64,000 bases of DNA from Sphagnum compactum. Taxonomy: Eukaryota; Bryophyta; Sphagnopsida; Sphagnales. Below are positions 48,650 through 60,895 of the stretch, piece by piece (the first letter of the stretch is position 1; every line of letters starts with the position of its first letter). Below the pieces are notes generated by a model, which did not search any database, was not told where the DNA came from, and saw only the letters and a program-made list of their open reading frames with translations. The DNA lies in the NCBI GenBank assembly GCA_965153455.1, contig OZ234494.1:25039354-25103353 (forward strand), written 5' to 3'. Both the position numbers and the translations under genes were made by a program.

Positions 48650-49670
48650 GAAAATATCTGTTTTAAGTCATTTGCTTTAGATACCTCTTCTTTTCTTTTT
48701 GATCTCACTACCTTAATTTTGTTGTCATTTATCTTAATACTAAAACATATATCACTCTTTCCAACAAATCCCCAACCCAATTTGCCATACAAACCCTTGG
48801 AGAAGATCCAACATAGAAGATGCAAATTCTCGCCTGAGTACACTATCCTTATAAGCATGTCTCCAATTTTAATCATGTTGTCAATTTCAGGTTTGTAAAA
48901 TTGGACACAATAAGACTTTGTTTCTACTTCTACTAGAACCCATATATCTTTTGTATTTCATTATCCAAAGAACTCCTATTGTTCTACTTCAACTATGGGA
49001 ATAAGATTTTGAAAAAGAATTGGGGTACATGAAAAGATTTGCTCACCTAAACTATCCAACTGTCATTTGAGTCTAAATCCAGCATCTTGACACAATCTCC
49101 AACACAACAATCGTGAAAAGTGTCCAGTAGTCTCAATTCTGAAAATTTGTCTCCTATCTGAAACCAACATTACGTATAAAGAAACAAGTAAAATGATTAG
49201 GAGACTTAACACAATGAAATACCCAAATATCTCCCACTTTGGGTACTTCTTCAATCCTCAAGAAATTAGATCCAAAATCTCTACGTGTAAGGTAGGTTAT
49301 GAAATGGAATTAACGTTGAAATCATTCTATAATCTGCCATCCACTTGGTCCATCCCGCATTTTGGTCCAGATCTATGTCCTGAAGATATTCTGTTGTGCA
49401 TGGTTTTAATGACAATGTCACCCACTTGTGATTCTACTAGATCAAAACCTATCACTATAACCACACCAAAACCCATAATCCTTAATACTACTGAACCAAC
49501 TTATGGGGCTAATATGGCAATTCATCAAAACTTTTACAAATTTGTTCTCATGAATTTCTTAAATGTTAGTCCTGATAACATAAATATCATCAGAACTAAT
49601 CATGACTAAATGAATTAATTTTTCTTGCTTTAAACTGCATCACATCTTACTAAATATTTGTCTCAAACTG
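48650..49670. other. Leader part of the minus-strand LTR element
   Basis: Between the primer site and gag. A 138-codon plus-strand frame (49193-49609) has no recognised motif and opposes the element direction. A minus-strand frame at 48876-48643 may belong to the gag leader. Confidence 0.35.
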
Positions 49671-49676
49671 AACTTG

Positions 49677-49692
49677 CTCTAATACCAAAAGA
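49677..49692 (-). other. Primer binding site of the minus-strand LTR element
   Basis: On the minus strand tggtattagagcaag follows the LTR end cccttctttt. It differs by one base from the common initiator Met tRNA primer site TGGTATCAGAGC. Confidence 0.75.
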
Positions 49693-50656
49693 AGGGGTAA
49701 CATAAAAATGAAAAACATTCTTTCTATTCAAGTACTCTTATCTAAACCTACTACAACTTACAACCTAAATTGCATTAATCTACACAATCCTGATTTCTAA
49801 GACCTAAAGCTTAAGTGAATCAAAACACTTTGGAGTCACTTTCATTGAACATCAATTGACTACCTGATGGCATTGCTACACCCCATTCTCTCTGAAATCC
49901 TGGAAGTTTTCACAAGCAAGGATCCCATCACTATCCCAAGATCTAAGGCATCAAAGGATTAATGAGCTTCAATCCCAACCCTAAACAAATGGAATTGTTA
50001 TAGATCTCCATCCTAGAGCACCAACTATGGCACTCATTCCCTCAACATCACAAGTCCCATCTCATTTTGCACAATGCCACAAACAATAGTTGCTCACGAA
50101 TCCTTTAAGTTCTACATCATTTTCACCACCAGCCTATGACACAAACTATTATGTCATACATTGTTTCTCCAATGGAATGGAATTACAAAGAACGATAATA
50201 TGCACCAAGAGCATTCATCTCTCCTACATTTCAACTTACATTAGCATTATATTCCTCCCAACACATAATCCAAACATAGAATATTTTTTTCTTCCTCATC
50301 TTCCCTTCACTATCATTTTGAGCAAAACCGCTAGCCTTCAAATAACAATAGGTCTTCATCTTTCTGTAATCCAGTCCACCAATTGACACCTCGATCCCAT
50401 GAAAAATCATGAAAAACAAAAACAAAAACAACACTACCAACTAGTTTATCGTCCAAATTAGGGGAAACAAGGCGCCCACATTCTTTTTTCTCCATGAATG
50501 CAAAACCTACAAGCATAAAACAAATCAAACAAACACACTCTATTTCGAGTAGTGCATGATCAACATGTTCATGACCAATCACATTTCACCATCAATCGCC
50601 AGTTTAGGGCAAAAAGTGGTTAACCTTTTTCATTTTAAGGTTTCTTTTAGGTCACA
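49685..50656 (-). repeat. LTR (5' end of the minus-strand element)
   Basis: Pairs with 43260-44496. It ends (begins on the minus strand) at ggtcaca, after which the two copies diverge abruptly. Confidence 0.85.
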
Positions 50657-51540
50657 ATAGTATTACTAGATTAATTCAAGAACATCTTTGTGCCAATCTT
50701 GCAAAAAATGTTTTTCTCTTTCGAAATTTCACATTGTAGCGGACCGAAAAGAAAAGAAAAGTCTAGTGCGAACTTCGAATGGTACAAAGGGTTTTGTTTG
50801 GAAAATTTGTGCAACCTAGTCGCTATATTTTGAAGGAGAAAAAGTGAAAATGTGGCCATATTTAGACAATGAATTCTTGAAGGTTCCCATAAGAAAGAAG
50901 GATTCTAAAATTGCTTTACTTACCTAAGTGATTTCTACCCAAATTTTGGTTCATACATCTTGTGGATGATCACCAATCTACCTACTTGACAAAATTGAAG
51001 AAAAAAAACAAATATGAATATAGGGTACAACAACCCATGAGTGATCATTTAAGTGCTCAAGGTAAGCCGGATGCAAGGGGAGGGCTCCATTGTTTTTGGT
51101 GTCCAAACAAAACTTGAACCCCTCCTATTGGTGCATTAGGCACACTAAAAATTGTCAAAAATGGATCAGAATTGAGAAAGTTAATGCCCCCCAAAGTAGA
51201 GGGGGTCAAGAACTCAAAAAAAAAACCATCAAACAACACAAAGCCCATTCTTGATCACCCAAAAAACTCCTTGCATGTTGTTAATAGAGTTCAAAGATGA
51301 TTTGTAAAATTAAAGTTGGTGTTCCTATAGCACTTTAAATCGTTTAAAACGAATAAGAAATGACAAAATTAGAAGCTTTTAAAGTAGGAGGGGTGCAAAG
51401 AGAAGAAAAAAGAAAACAAATGTGTTTTGTGAATTGAAAAGCTTATTTTTCTTCTTGCTATTTTTTGTTACTGCTCCTTTTCATGTAAATTCATGTAAAT
51501 GGGTCAGATGCATTTTGAATTCAATAAGTTATACTTGCAG
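50657..51540. other. AT-rich stretch, nothing recognised
   Basis: Short unrelated frames only. Confidence 0.4.
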
Positions 51541-51549
51541 TAGCAGACA

Positions 51550-53900
51550 AGCTGGAGACTCCTGAATAGATAACGTCCTCAGGAATTAAAATTATGGTGG
51601 AGGTAAATTAGTTTAGAGTCTTATATTATTAGAGTGGCAAGTTGCAAAGGAAGGAATATTGTCTAATTTGGAGGAATTTTCTATGTGCAGTTGTTAGCTG
51701 GACTTTTGTCAAAGAGTTGCCAAATCATTTCTGCCAATTGCTAGAATAGTACAGAAACTTACTGATTATAGCTCAATGCTCATTATTTTTGCACACAAGG
51801 AGGATTATTTCTGAATTCCTCTTTTGAACACAACCCAATACTAGCTACTCCTTAATTCCTTGCTTTATTATTAAAAAACACTCTTGGTCATTCACCCCTG
51901 GCTTATGGAGGGAAAAACATTGCCTCACCCCTGGGTCCATGCTGTAATGCCCTGAAAGAACCAACAAAGAAACAAATGCTGAGCCAGAAGTTAAAGGAAA
52001 TTAGGAAAATCATAAAGCCCACACAGGAATTGGATGAATTTTTTCACCCTGTAACAAGGTGTATGAGTACTCTAAAGAAATCTAGCAGGTCCCAAAATCT
52101 GTCCACATCTGAGAAGATAGGACCAAAACTTGCAATTGGAGCTGGTAAAGGGAAGGCAGAATCTACAAAGCAGCCTTTGGAGGGAGCCTGCAAGAGGACG
52201 ACATAACCCTAGGAGGTTGCAATGCACCTAAGGCACTTGCTAAGGGGGATTAAGCTGTGAGCTTGCATCGATCTAATTTCTCTTGGTGGTGGATGTTGGA
52301 GATGGAGATTTGGGATGTTAGGTGCCACTCTGCACCTTGGTGGGTGGAGATGACTTTGAGCTTCTCTTCAGATAAAATTTGGCCTTCTCTTGAGATGGTA
52401 CACATGAGAAGCTTGCAATGTCGTCACTGAAGCAGATCCAATTTGACAATCAGGATCCAAGTTGTCATACACAAACAAACGACTGGATGCTCGGGCCTTA
52501 AATAGATGGGGCTGAGAGTGAAACAGAAACCAAACTTTGGGTGCTCTTGGCTCAATCAAGGGTCCTGACACTGCGTTGCAACAAACTGTTGAGCAAAGTT
52601 TTCTGTCTGCACTGAATAATCCTTAGTATTTTGCACTCCTTGATAATTGAACTCACAGAAAGGATTCCCATACAGCAGATATGTGAATAGACACTCTAGT
52701 TGATTGTACGGAATTTCTCTTCACAAAAAGGGTGTTCCAGAGACAAGTGTTTAGCAATCATATGTAAGGCTGAGAAAAACCTCCACTGTATCTGCCATGG
52801 CCAGCATGTCCATGTACCAATTGCTGAACTTGCTGAGCAGGCCCTAAATTCATGTCCCTACATGATGAGAAGATAGACACAGAGACTAACCATCCAGCCT
52901 GAAATAAGGCATGTGAATGAGTAAAGCAGTTATCCCCATTTGGAGTACACTCAGAACTGTGAACAGATCAACATTTGTTAGCTGGCATTCTTCCCAGAAT
53001 TCCAACAATTATCAGTAACTAATACACCACAAAATGATAAGCAGACACAATTCTCAAGGGAAAAACTTCCCAAGTCCTAGATTCAGTTCATGGCAGCTGC
53101 CAAACCCAGTGAACTTTGGCTGCCCATATAGAGATGGTCCAATAAGCTTGTGCAGATGCTTCAGAGTCCCAGACATTGCTATTCATCACAGAACCAAAGC
53201 TCCAGAATGTTGAGAAGTAGCAAGGAAGAGCAGAAATAAGTTCATACCCAGAAGTCATAGTGGCATCAAAGACTAGAATGAAGGATGTACAAGCAACCTT
53301 GGAAAACAAATCAAAGCAAAGCTCGCATTAACATGCTAGAACTTCAGTTTCTGGGCCATATATTTGCAAGATTTTTACCTTACAGAGAAGTTCAAACCTG
53401 AGGTTGAGACAGTAGTGCAGCAGATCTTTAGTCGTCTCCAGACTGCTAGCTACTCAATTTACTGCTTTGAAAAGCTCCCCCCCCCCCCCCCCCCCACAAC
53501 TCTGCCTGTTACTATCTTTTGTATCCAACCACACTTTCATCAGAATCCTTCAACACTCCTCCTTTCCCTGCTGCAAAGACAAATCTGTTTTAAGTGACAA
53601 CCTCTTCCATGGGGGCCTCCTGGCCTCTGCTGTTTGTCACCCACTGCTCCAAAATCTTTAAGAACAGAAGAGCTATTGCTTCAAGCATCTCACAAGTGCA
53701 ACTGTCAAAGGACTCTTGCACAGCTGACTCCACATAACCTCTCAAAACAGAAAATCTGGATCTGGCCAAAGCAAAAGCAGCATAAATATCAGTAAACAGG
53801 GCTTTGCAGTTCTCAGAAGCTTGGTGAACAATTTATCTGGCTTAACATGCAATTGTTGGCACAACATGAAATTTCCTCTCAGAAAACAAGGTTGAGGAGA
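51550..53900. repeat. Dispersed duplication, copy 2 (partner 35.46-38.80 kb)
   Basis: Same landmarks and order as copy 1. A 22-bp poly-C run lies at about 53478-53500. It lacks the two inverted-repeat elements of copy 1 and so shows the empty site. Confidence 0.8.
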
Positions 53901-54154
53901 TGGTGCAAGTTGAAAGTCTTTCTCTGGACATGAATTGGGGTTTGGCAAGAAAATCATCACTATTGAACACTATAGTAGAGAGAACTGATAGCCAGAAGGT
54001 AAACAACCATGTCAACCATGATATCTTGAGCTTCATGGGAAGTAGAAGTCTTCAACATGTCATAAAGATCACTGCTAAGCTGTCAAAAGACCACATTGCA
54101 GGAATCATCAACATGTCAGACAACAGCTTTCATGGAGCCCAAATTGTGCTATGA
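53900..54154 (+). CDS. Small open frame of unknown family
   Basis: 84 codons from ATG to stop (MVQVESLSLDMNWGLARKSS ... IAGIINMSDNSFHGAQIVL). The composition is protein-like, without the low-complexity bias of nearby frames. It starts immediately past the end of the duplicated block. No motif, signal peptide or splice partner is recognised. It may be an exon fragment or chance. Confidence 0.25.
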   Translation: MVQVESLSLDMNWGLARKSSLLNTIVERTDSQKVNNHVNHDILSFMGSRSLQHVIKITAKLSKDHIAGIINMSDNSFHGAQIVL

Positions 54155-54824
54155 ACCCGCATTTTGCTTACAGTTTCTGAAGATTTTTTGCAGGATACCC
54201 TGACATGATTGGAATGCTAGGGTGTGCAGCAGCCAGTCTTAACATAATATGTTGTGCACTCCATTTTGTGGCTTTCGGCTTGCAGCTGGATGTGTTTCAC
54301 ATACACAAAAGTTGCAAATTCTCTCTTACCTCTGAACCACGCAGCTCCTCCTCCTTCACGTCAAGAAATTTGATTCTGAATCCAGTTCAAACAACAAAGA
54401 ACGAGACAGTATTTGATCAAAGCACATTGTGTTAAAAGCTCCAAATTCCTGTTAAAAAGCTCCTTGCACTTTGCATGCCATTTGCAAAGGTAACATGAAA
54501 AAAAAAACATGCAACATTTAACTACTAGGTAGTTCACAAGGCAACTCTTCAAAACAATTGAAGGCACCAATTTCAAGGCAAAAATCTTATCCACCACACA
54601 ATTTTTTTCTTCACGCGTAGGCTGATGCTTATGAGGCTATTGCAACATTTAAGTGCCAATTTACTGAAAAGAACTCCTAAAACAAGATTCAAGGCTCCTG
54701 TTCTAACAATCTCATCGGTCACATAGACATTTTTTTTTCACACCTTGGCACAAGCCCATTCCACAGATGCTGCATAATATGCTTGTATATACAATTTACT
54801 ACAACCATTGTCTGTATACAGACA

Positions 54825-54923
54825 GGAGTCTTCCATTTTGAAAAACGTCAGCTCCTGCACAAAAAGACAAAGTGGGGAATTGGAGTCTTCCATTTTGAAA
54901 AACGTCAGCTCCTGCACAAAAAA
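54825..54923. repeat. 57-bp tandem duplication
   Basis: ggagtcttccattttgaaaaacgtcagctcctgcacaaaaa occurs at 54825 and at 54882, identical over about 40 bases. Recent, non-coding. Confidence 0.9.
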
Positions 54924-55169
54924 CACAAACATCCCACATGCAACTTCTATCTGTTTGTTTTTGTCTCTACTTGTTGGTGCAAGAGTACATTTTACAACAA
55001 CTAAATAACTGCAGGTGTACTCTTTGGAAGTGTGAAAGATTGTCGTATTTGTTTCCAAAGAAATTCATTTGTACTAATCTTGACTTTTGTGTAGAAAGTT
55101 TAAGCTTTTGTTTCTCCAACCTCCGGAGGGTGTTGTGTTGGAAGTTCAACACAGAAAAGAAATGACAAT

Positions 55170-55770
55170 TCATTGCATTCAATTTTTTAGCACATTATAA
55201 GATCATGATATTTGTTTCTCGAAAATTTTAACACTTGAAAACCATGACAATTATCACAGTTTTCTCCTTTCCAACAATGTTTTTTGGATTTATTTTTTCC
55301 TAACAGATTCCTAACGGAAATTTGACTACTTTCTCTTTCTAATGGGAACAATTCGCACTTTTTTTAAATATCACAAAATTGAAAATAAAGAAACCTGATT
55401 CTATGTCTTTACATGGTTAAAATCCATGGAAAAATTCCTTGCTTAAAACCCAAGATAAATTTGTTGCATCCAAAGTTATAGCACTTCTGAAACAAGAGAA
55501 ATTCCTTACATTCATTCAAGGGCTTTAAAAACATCACAAATCCATTTCATTCAAAGTCTTAGCACTTAGTGGCCATGACCAATTCATTACATAGAAAGTT
55601 TTAACATTTTCAAATCATAAAAAAATTGTTGCATATTATGATGATAAAATTGTTTGAAGGTTTTTAACATATTGAGCAAAAACATGACAAATTCATTATA
55701 TTTGAAGTTTTAACATTTCAACCAATTCATTGCATCAAGATTCCAAAAGTGTTAACACATTAAAACCAAT
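55170..55770. repeat. Degenerate AT-rich tandem repeat
   Basis: Variants of agttttaacattt...aaaccatgacaaattcattgcat recur five or more times at irregular 50-110 bp spacing. Old, non-coding. Confidence 0.5.
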
Positions 55771-56880
55771 GTTTTCCTTCCGGGCAAATTTTTGCCCGAT
55801 AGAGATTTTCATGTTCAAAACCACACCAAAAAAAAAAAATTTTTTTTTTGGGTTTACTAATTACCAAAACTTTTAAATATTTTTTAAAAATTCCAGATTA
55901 TATATTATGTTCCAGTAGATAACCAATAGTATATACCGTTGCCTGAATATTTTATTTTAATACCTTTTTACAGCCAGATCTGGCTAAATAGTCTTAGCAA
56001 AATTGAAAAGGAAAACCCTGGAGTATGACAAATTTCATTGAAAATGAAGAGTTTAACTTGATCCAAAATGAATGTTTACATGTGCATTCATCATGAACAA
56101 GTAGGTGGAGAATTAAAAAGACCCTTAACACATGTTGGTACACTAAATCATGGGCGTACAACATGTGTGAAGGCAAATTCTGAAAAGCACCTCCTGCAAA
56201 TTTTTAGTTTGTTCTATGCACATTGCAGTGATCAATAACTTAGCGGCTATCAGATGGGACTTGAAAGTTGCAGGCAGTAAAGTTGATGATGATGATGGAG
56301 GCATACTGAAGAAAGAGGGGTCCAAGGTGACAGACAACAACCTTGGCACATGAATGCTAGAGGAAGCAAAGGGAAAACTTTGGCATTATGTGATGCTCGT
56401 AAAGCATAACAAAGTTTTCTTTTCCATTAGGTTTCATGTTTGCAGCGGGTTTCAAACCAAAATGTGAGAGAGAATTCTTCATGAGTTTTATGAGACCAGT
56501 AGTTGAATGGTTTTTTTTTTTTTTTTTGGCACAACCGAAGAAATTCATTGCTAAGAAAAAGGAACCATAAAGGACGTTGTTTATTGATTTTCTTCACCTA
56601 GATGATATAGCATTTGCTAGATACAAAAGTAAGAAAGGATGGGTGCTAGCATACACAAATTTAACACCTACAACTTTCATCAAGAAGTTGGGTTGGAAGA
56701 GAACATCATTATTTGGCAAATATTGTGTATGCACTTCAAAATGTACCCCTATCCCTTCATGATGAAGAGCATTGAAAGCCAGCAAGGTGCAGTAGGACTC
56801 CAAAACACAGATCTTATCCCACAATTGGATTAACGGAAACATGTACTAACCCATTCCTAAATTATCAATATCCCCTAGTG
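55771..56880. other. AT-rich stretch with short frames only
   Basis: A poly-A/poly-T near palindrome lies at about 55829-55850, and a TTTACAGCCAGATCTGGCTA copy of the dispersed palindrome at about 55965. No gene supported. Confidence 0.35.
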
Positions 56881-56899
56881 TGGCCACTGGCATGTGTTA

Positions 56900-59200
56900 T
56901 TGACACAAATGTGAATTCCTTACCTATCAACGTTCTCCTTCCAAAACGAGCTTTTTGTAATTTAGTTGAATTTTCAATGACAAAAATTACTCAAAACTCA
57001 ATATCTCACAAATCACCTCCAAGAAATCTCCCTTGTCAAGGGCTTTCCAGCAATACCAAAAGCATGCCCCAATTTTTTTTCTTAGTTTTTTTTGTGATTT
57101 TCATTTTGACAATTTTATTTAATATTCAACAATTCTTGCACTATGGGTCATACATAACATTACAAAAGCACTTCGGTGCACCCTTACTCATCATGGGGCT
57201 TCCAACAGTACGAAAAGTGCAGCTGGGGGCACTGCAGTTTTAGAGATCTCAACATGATAAACAAACAAACCAAACAACCTACCTTCCTTAATACAAAGAT
57301 TGGTGGTGTAGCATGTGCTACTAGCCAAAGTGTCAATAGGACTATGTAATTCCTTCAAGTGTGAACAAAACCTTAACAATAGAACCCAATTGTGAAAAAA
57401 ACATTTTAAATTTTAAATTAATTGCCTCCATAAAATCTCAGTCGTCAAGGGCACTTTCAAGCAATAGAAAGAGCTTGCCCCAATTTCCCAAAAATTTGTA
57501 AATTTTACTTTATTAAATTTTCAATGATGAAATTGTTCAATATTCAATAACTCTCTCATTAGGTGTATGTCTAAACAATATGAAACCGCCTTGGTGCACC
57601 AGGCATTGGAATGGTGCCAAGAACACAATGAAAGAAGGTTGTGATTTGGGAATTCTCTACACAACAAACAAACAGCCTTCCTTAATTGATCTCCCACAGC
57701 TTAGGTCTAAAAATTACAGAATCACCTTCACAAAATCCTACTTTTTGATTGCTTTCCAACAATACAAAAACATGGCTTAATTTAACTAGAATTTTTAGTT
57801 TTGATTTGATTGAATTTTCAATAAAATTTTTGCTCAATCATCAATAAAACTTTCACTGTAAGTCTAAACATAACAAAACCACCTCGATCCACCCTTTACT
57901 CAACAAAGGCTCCCTTATACCACCAAGAGTATGACTAGAGGACCTATGGTTTGGGTGATTTCAACATGAGAAACAAACAAAGAAAACTACCTTTTTTTTA
58001 TGGATCGACTAGTGTGGCCTATGCTATTAACCCAAGCTTGAAGATGAACCTAATGATAGAGCTCAATTGTGAGAAAATATATTAAGTTTTAAATTTGATT
58101 TAGAGTGAAAAGATTATTCAAAAATCAATATTTCTCACACCTTAGGTCTAAAAATTTTAGAATCACCTCCAAGAAATCCACCCATCAAAAAAATTCCAAC
58201 AATACCAAGAACTAACCCGAATTTTTGCACAAAACTTAATTTTGATTTTATTGAGTTTTTTTGAAAAAATTGTTCAATATAAAAAACCTTGAAAGTTGAC
58301 ACCATAAGTTTAAACATGATTAGGAAACCACCTTGGTGCACTAACATTACCAAACTACATTCCTTAATAGAGAAATCCATAAATCAACATGAAATCCTTG
58401 GAAGCAATAGCATTGAAAATTTTGTTGATTAGAAGAAACATTTTTTTGGCTTAAAACAAATAGTGTGAACCAATTAGAAATGTGCTGATTTCTTCCTCTA
58501 TCATTGGCTCAATTGTATGAATTTTGAAAGTAAAATGGTACATATTACACACCTTCTCTCACCAATTTTCACTAAAAACTGAATTTTAGAATTTTTCACA
58601 TTTGAAACCTAATTTTCACTAAAAACTGGATTTTGAATTTTTCACATTTGAAACCCAATTTTCACTAAAAACTGGATTTTGAAATTTTCATATTTGAAAT
58701 TCAATTTCCACTAAAAATTGAATGTTGAATTTTTCACGTTTGAAATCCAATTCTCATTAAAAACTGGATTTTGAAATTTTTCGTGTTTGAAATTCAATTT
58801 TCACTAAAAACTGACTTTTGAATTTTTTGTGTTTGAAATCCAATTTCACTAAAAACTGGATTTTGAATTTTTCACGTTTGAAATTCAATTTTCACTAAAA
58901 ACTGGATTTTGAATTTTTATTGAATTTCCAATGACAAAAGTAACACAAAAATTCAATATGTCCCACACCTTAGGTCTCAAAATTACAAACTCATCTCCAA
59001 AAAATGCAACTTGTTGTTGGTATAATTGTTAATGCACCCCAATTTCCTCAAAAAAAGTATTTTGATTTTAATGAGTTTTAAACAACAATATTACTCAATG
59101 TTCAATAAGTTATTCTTGCAATGTAGGTTTAATGTCCATTTTCATGTTTCATGGACCTTGGACCCTTCAACCTGATATGAAAAAAATTCAACAACAAAAG
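56900..59200. repeat. Degenerate long tandem repeat, units about 300-450 bp
   Basis: Each unit has the same order: atctcacaaatcacctccaagaaatc; ccaacaataccaaaa; ttgattttattgaattttcaat; ttcaatattcaa; ccaccttggtgcacc; and gatctcaacatg..aaacaaac. Starts fall near 57000, 57420, 57700, 58130 and 58960. Copies are strongly diverged, with no open frame. Confidence 0.6.
58555..58915. repeat. 46-bp satellite-like array, about 8 copies
   Basis: The unit ttttcactaaaaactggattttgaatttttcacatttgaaacccaa repeats head to tail with point differences. It interrupts the long repeat at 56.9-59.2 kb. Confidence 0.95.
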
Positions 59201-59274
59201 ATCAAGCTAAACCAAATTGGAAAACACTTAAATTCCAAGTAGCCAAAATATAATAGGATTCTTATGGTAGCCTA

Positions 59275-60690
59275 CTTTCATATTTGGTCTGTAGCCAAAT
59301 TTGGCTAGAATTTCTTGTAGATAATTGCCAACTTGGCTAGATCACAAAATTGAAAAAAAAAACACTAACATGAAAACAACAACAACAAATTGCACCAAAA
59401 TACCAAATGAAATACATCAAATCCCACTAAGATAACTTAACCATGAATTTGGAGATGTTTCCAAACATACTAAGTAAATCCCCAACTTTATCATTGGGGG
59501 TCGAGGGAAGCTCTTTTTTTTTGGGCAAAATTTTGTCACCATGTGACAAAAATTTATTTTAAAATTTTCTAAATCCTACAAAGTGTCTTTATTTTGGAAA
59601 AATTTCCCAAACTCACCATATTTACAAGAAAAAAAAAGAGTTGAAATTGTTAATTTTAAACCATCATACCTTCTAGCATGTTGCCAAAATATGGCAGGGC
59701 TAATAAATAATTCTACTTTCCTCAATAATCTGTAGCCAAATTTGGCTAAGTCTTCTTGTTGATGATTGCCAATCCACCTACCTCACAAAGAACCTTAGTT
59801 GGGGGGGGGCAGTTCTTTTTTTCAAATTTTTGAGTTGTTAAAAGTTATAAATCTTGGCTAATAAAAAAAATAACTTTTACACTAAAAAAACACATTTTCC
59901 GAAGCTTTTTCTCCAGACAAATTCGTAAACTAATAAAATTTCACCACCAAATAAATGTTTGGCACTCCAACGAGGATGAACAAACCAATCAAATTTGACC
60001 TTTGGGCAAAATAAAACGCCTAACTTATGGACGGTTTTTTTTTTTTTTCCAATTTTGTTGTGTAGCCAAACTAGCTATGACCCACAAGAAGGTTTAGTCA
60101 AATTTGACTCTGGACCAAACATGAAAGTAGAAAAGTTTAAGAACCCTTTTATATTTTGGCTATTTTCTGGAACAAGTTGTAGAAATTTGGCAATTCTTTT
60201 TTTAATTTTTGAATTTGGCAAATTAGGGGCATCTTTCAAAACAAAAATCCTTCATATGTGTCAAAATTTGAAATCATTTTTTTCAGGTTGAAAAAATATG
60301 AAAATTTGCCCCCAAAAAAAAACACTGGCAAAGTTTTACCACATTTTTGACCTATACAAAGGAATTTCCTTGAAAAATTGGCCCGAATTTGCCAGATTTT
60401 CACCAAAAATTTCCAAATCCCTAGAGTTTTGTGATACGTTCCAGTATGTGGGCAAGAATATAGCAAGAGTTTTTGTTTCTACTTTCATATCTAGTATATA
60501 GCCAAATTTGGCTAAATTATTTTCTAGATGATCACCACCAGTGGTTTTTCTTTCATTTTGTGATGTTGTACTAGCAATCATCCACCAGAAGATTTAGTGG
60601 GTTTGGCTATACACCAGCTATGAAAGTATGAAATTATTAAAAATCCTTTTATATCTTGGCTAATTACTTGAACATTGTGTAGAAACATTT
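59275..60690. repeat. Cluster of TAGCCAAATTTGGCTA repeats in both orientations
   Basis: The core tagccaaatttggcta occurs near 59300, 59730 and 60500. Variants oriented the other way (agaaggtttagtcaaatttgac; agaagatttagtgggtttggctat) lie near 60090 and 60590. Flanks tactttcatat and tatgaaagta are inverted relative to each other. 60480-60535 and 60574-60628 form one inverted pair with about 40 bases between. Confidence 0.75.
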
Positions 60691-60867
60691 CGATTTTTTA
60701 GATTTTTTTAGTGAATTTTGGTGAACTTTTCTAAGAACAAAAGGAATATCGAACACAATTATTATTTTTTAAATGTGCCAAAAATCAATAAAATGATGAT
60801 CGCCACTTTGCCTACACAAGAAAATTGCTAAAAGAAACCCTGGTTACGATAGGAAGGGGGTGGTGGT

Positions 60868-60895
60868 TTTTTTTTTTTTTTTTTTTTTTTTTTGG
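60868..60895. repeat. Poly-T run
   Basis: Nearly thirty consecutive T bases, perhaps the reverse-strand tail of an old retroposed copy. No parent sequence is recognised. Confidence 0.8.

Larger units (their letters stand above)
43260..50656 (-). mobile_element. Non-autonomous-looking LTR retrotransposon, minus strand
   Basis: Related LTRs lie at 43260-44496 and about 49685-50656. On the minus strand, just inside the right-hand LTR, is the primer site tggtattagagcaag. Gag with zinc knuckles occupies 48.64-47.56 kb. No reverse transcriptase, RNase H or integrase motif is seen in 47.5-44.5 kb; that space holds a simple-repeat block and a foreign-looking open frame. Both LTRs begin TGTGACC on the minus strand. 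The other LTR end is blurred and no target duplication was fixed. Confidence 0.75.

Noticed and set aside
53467-53661. Pro-rich frame at the poly-C run
   Set aside because: Generated by a homopolymer inside a non-coding duplicated block; the other copy has no such frame.
58555-58915. Possible CRISPR-like array
   Set aside because: Units are contiguous with no unique spacers, and the window is eukaryotic.
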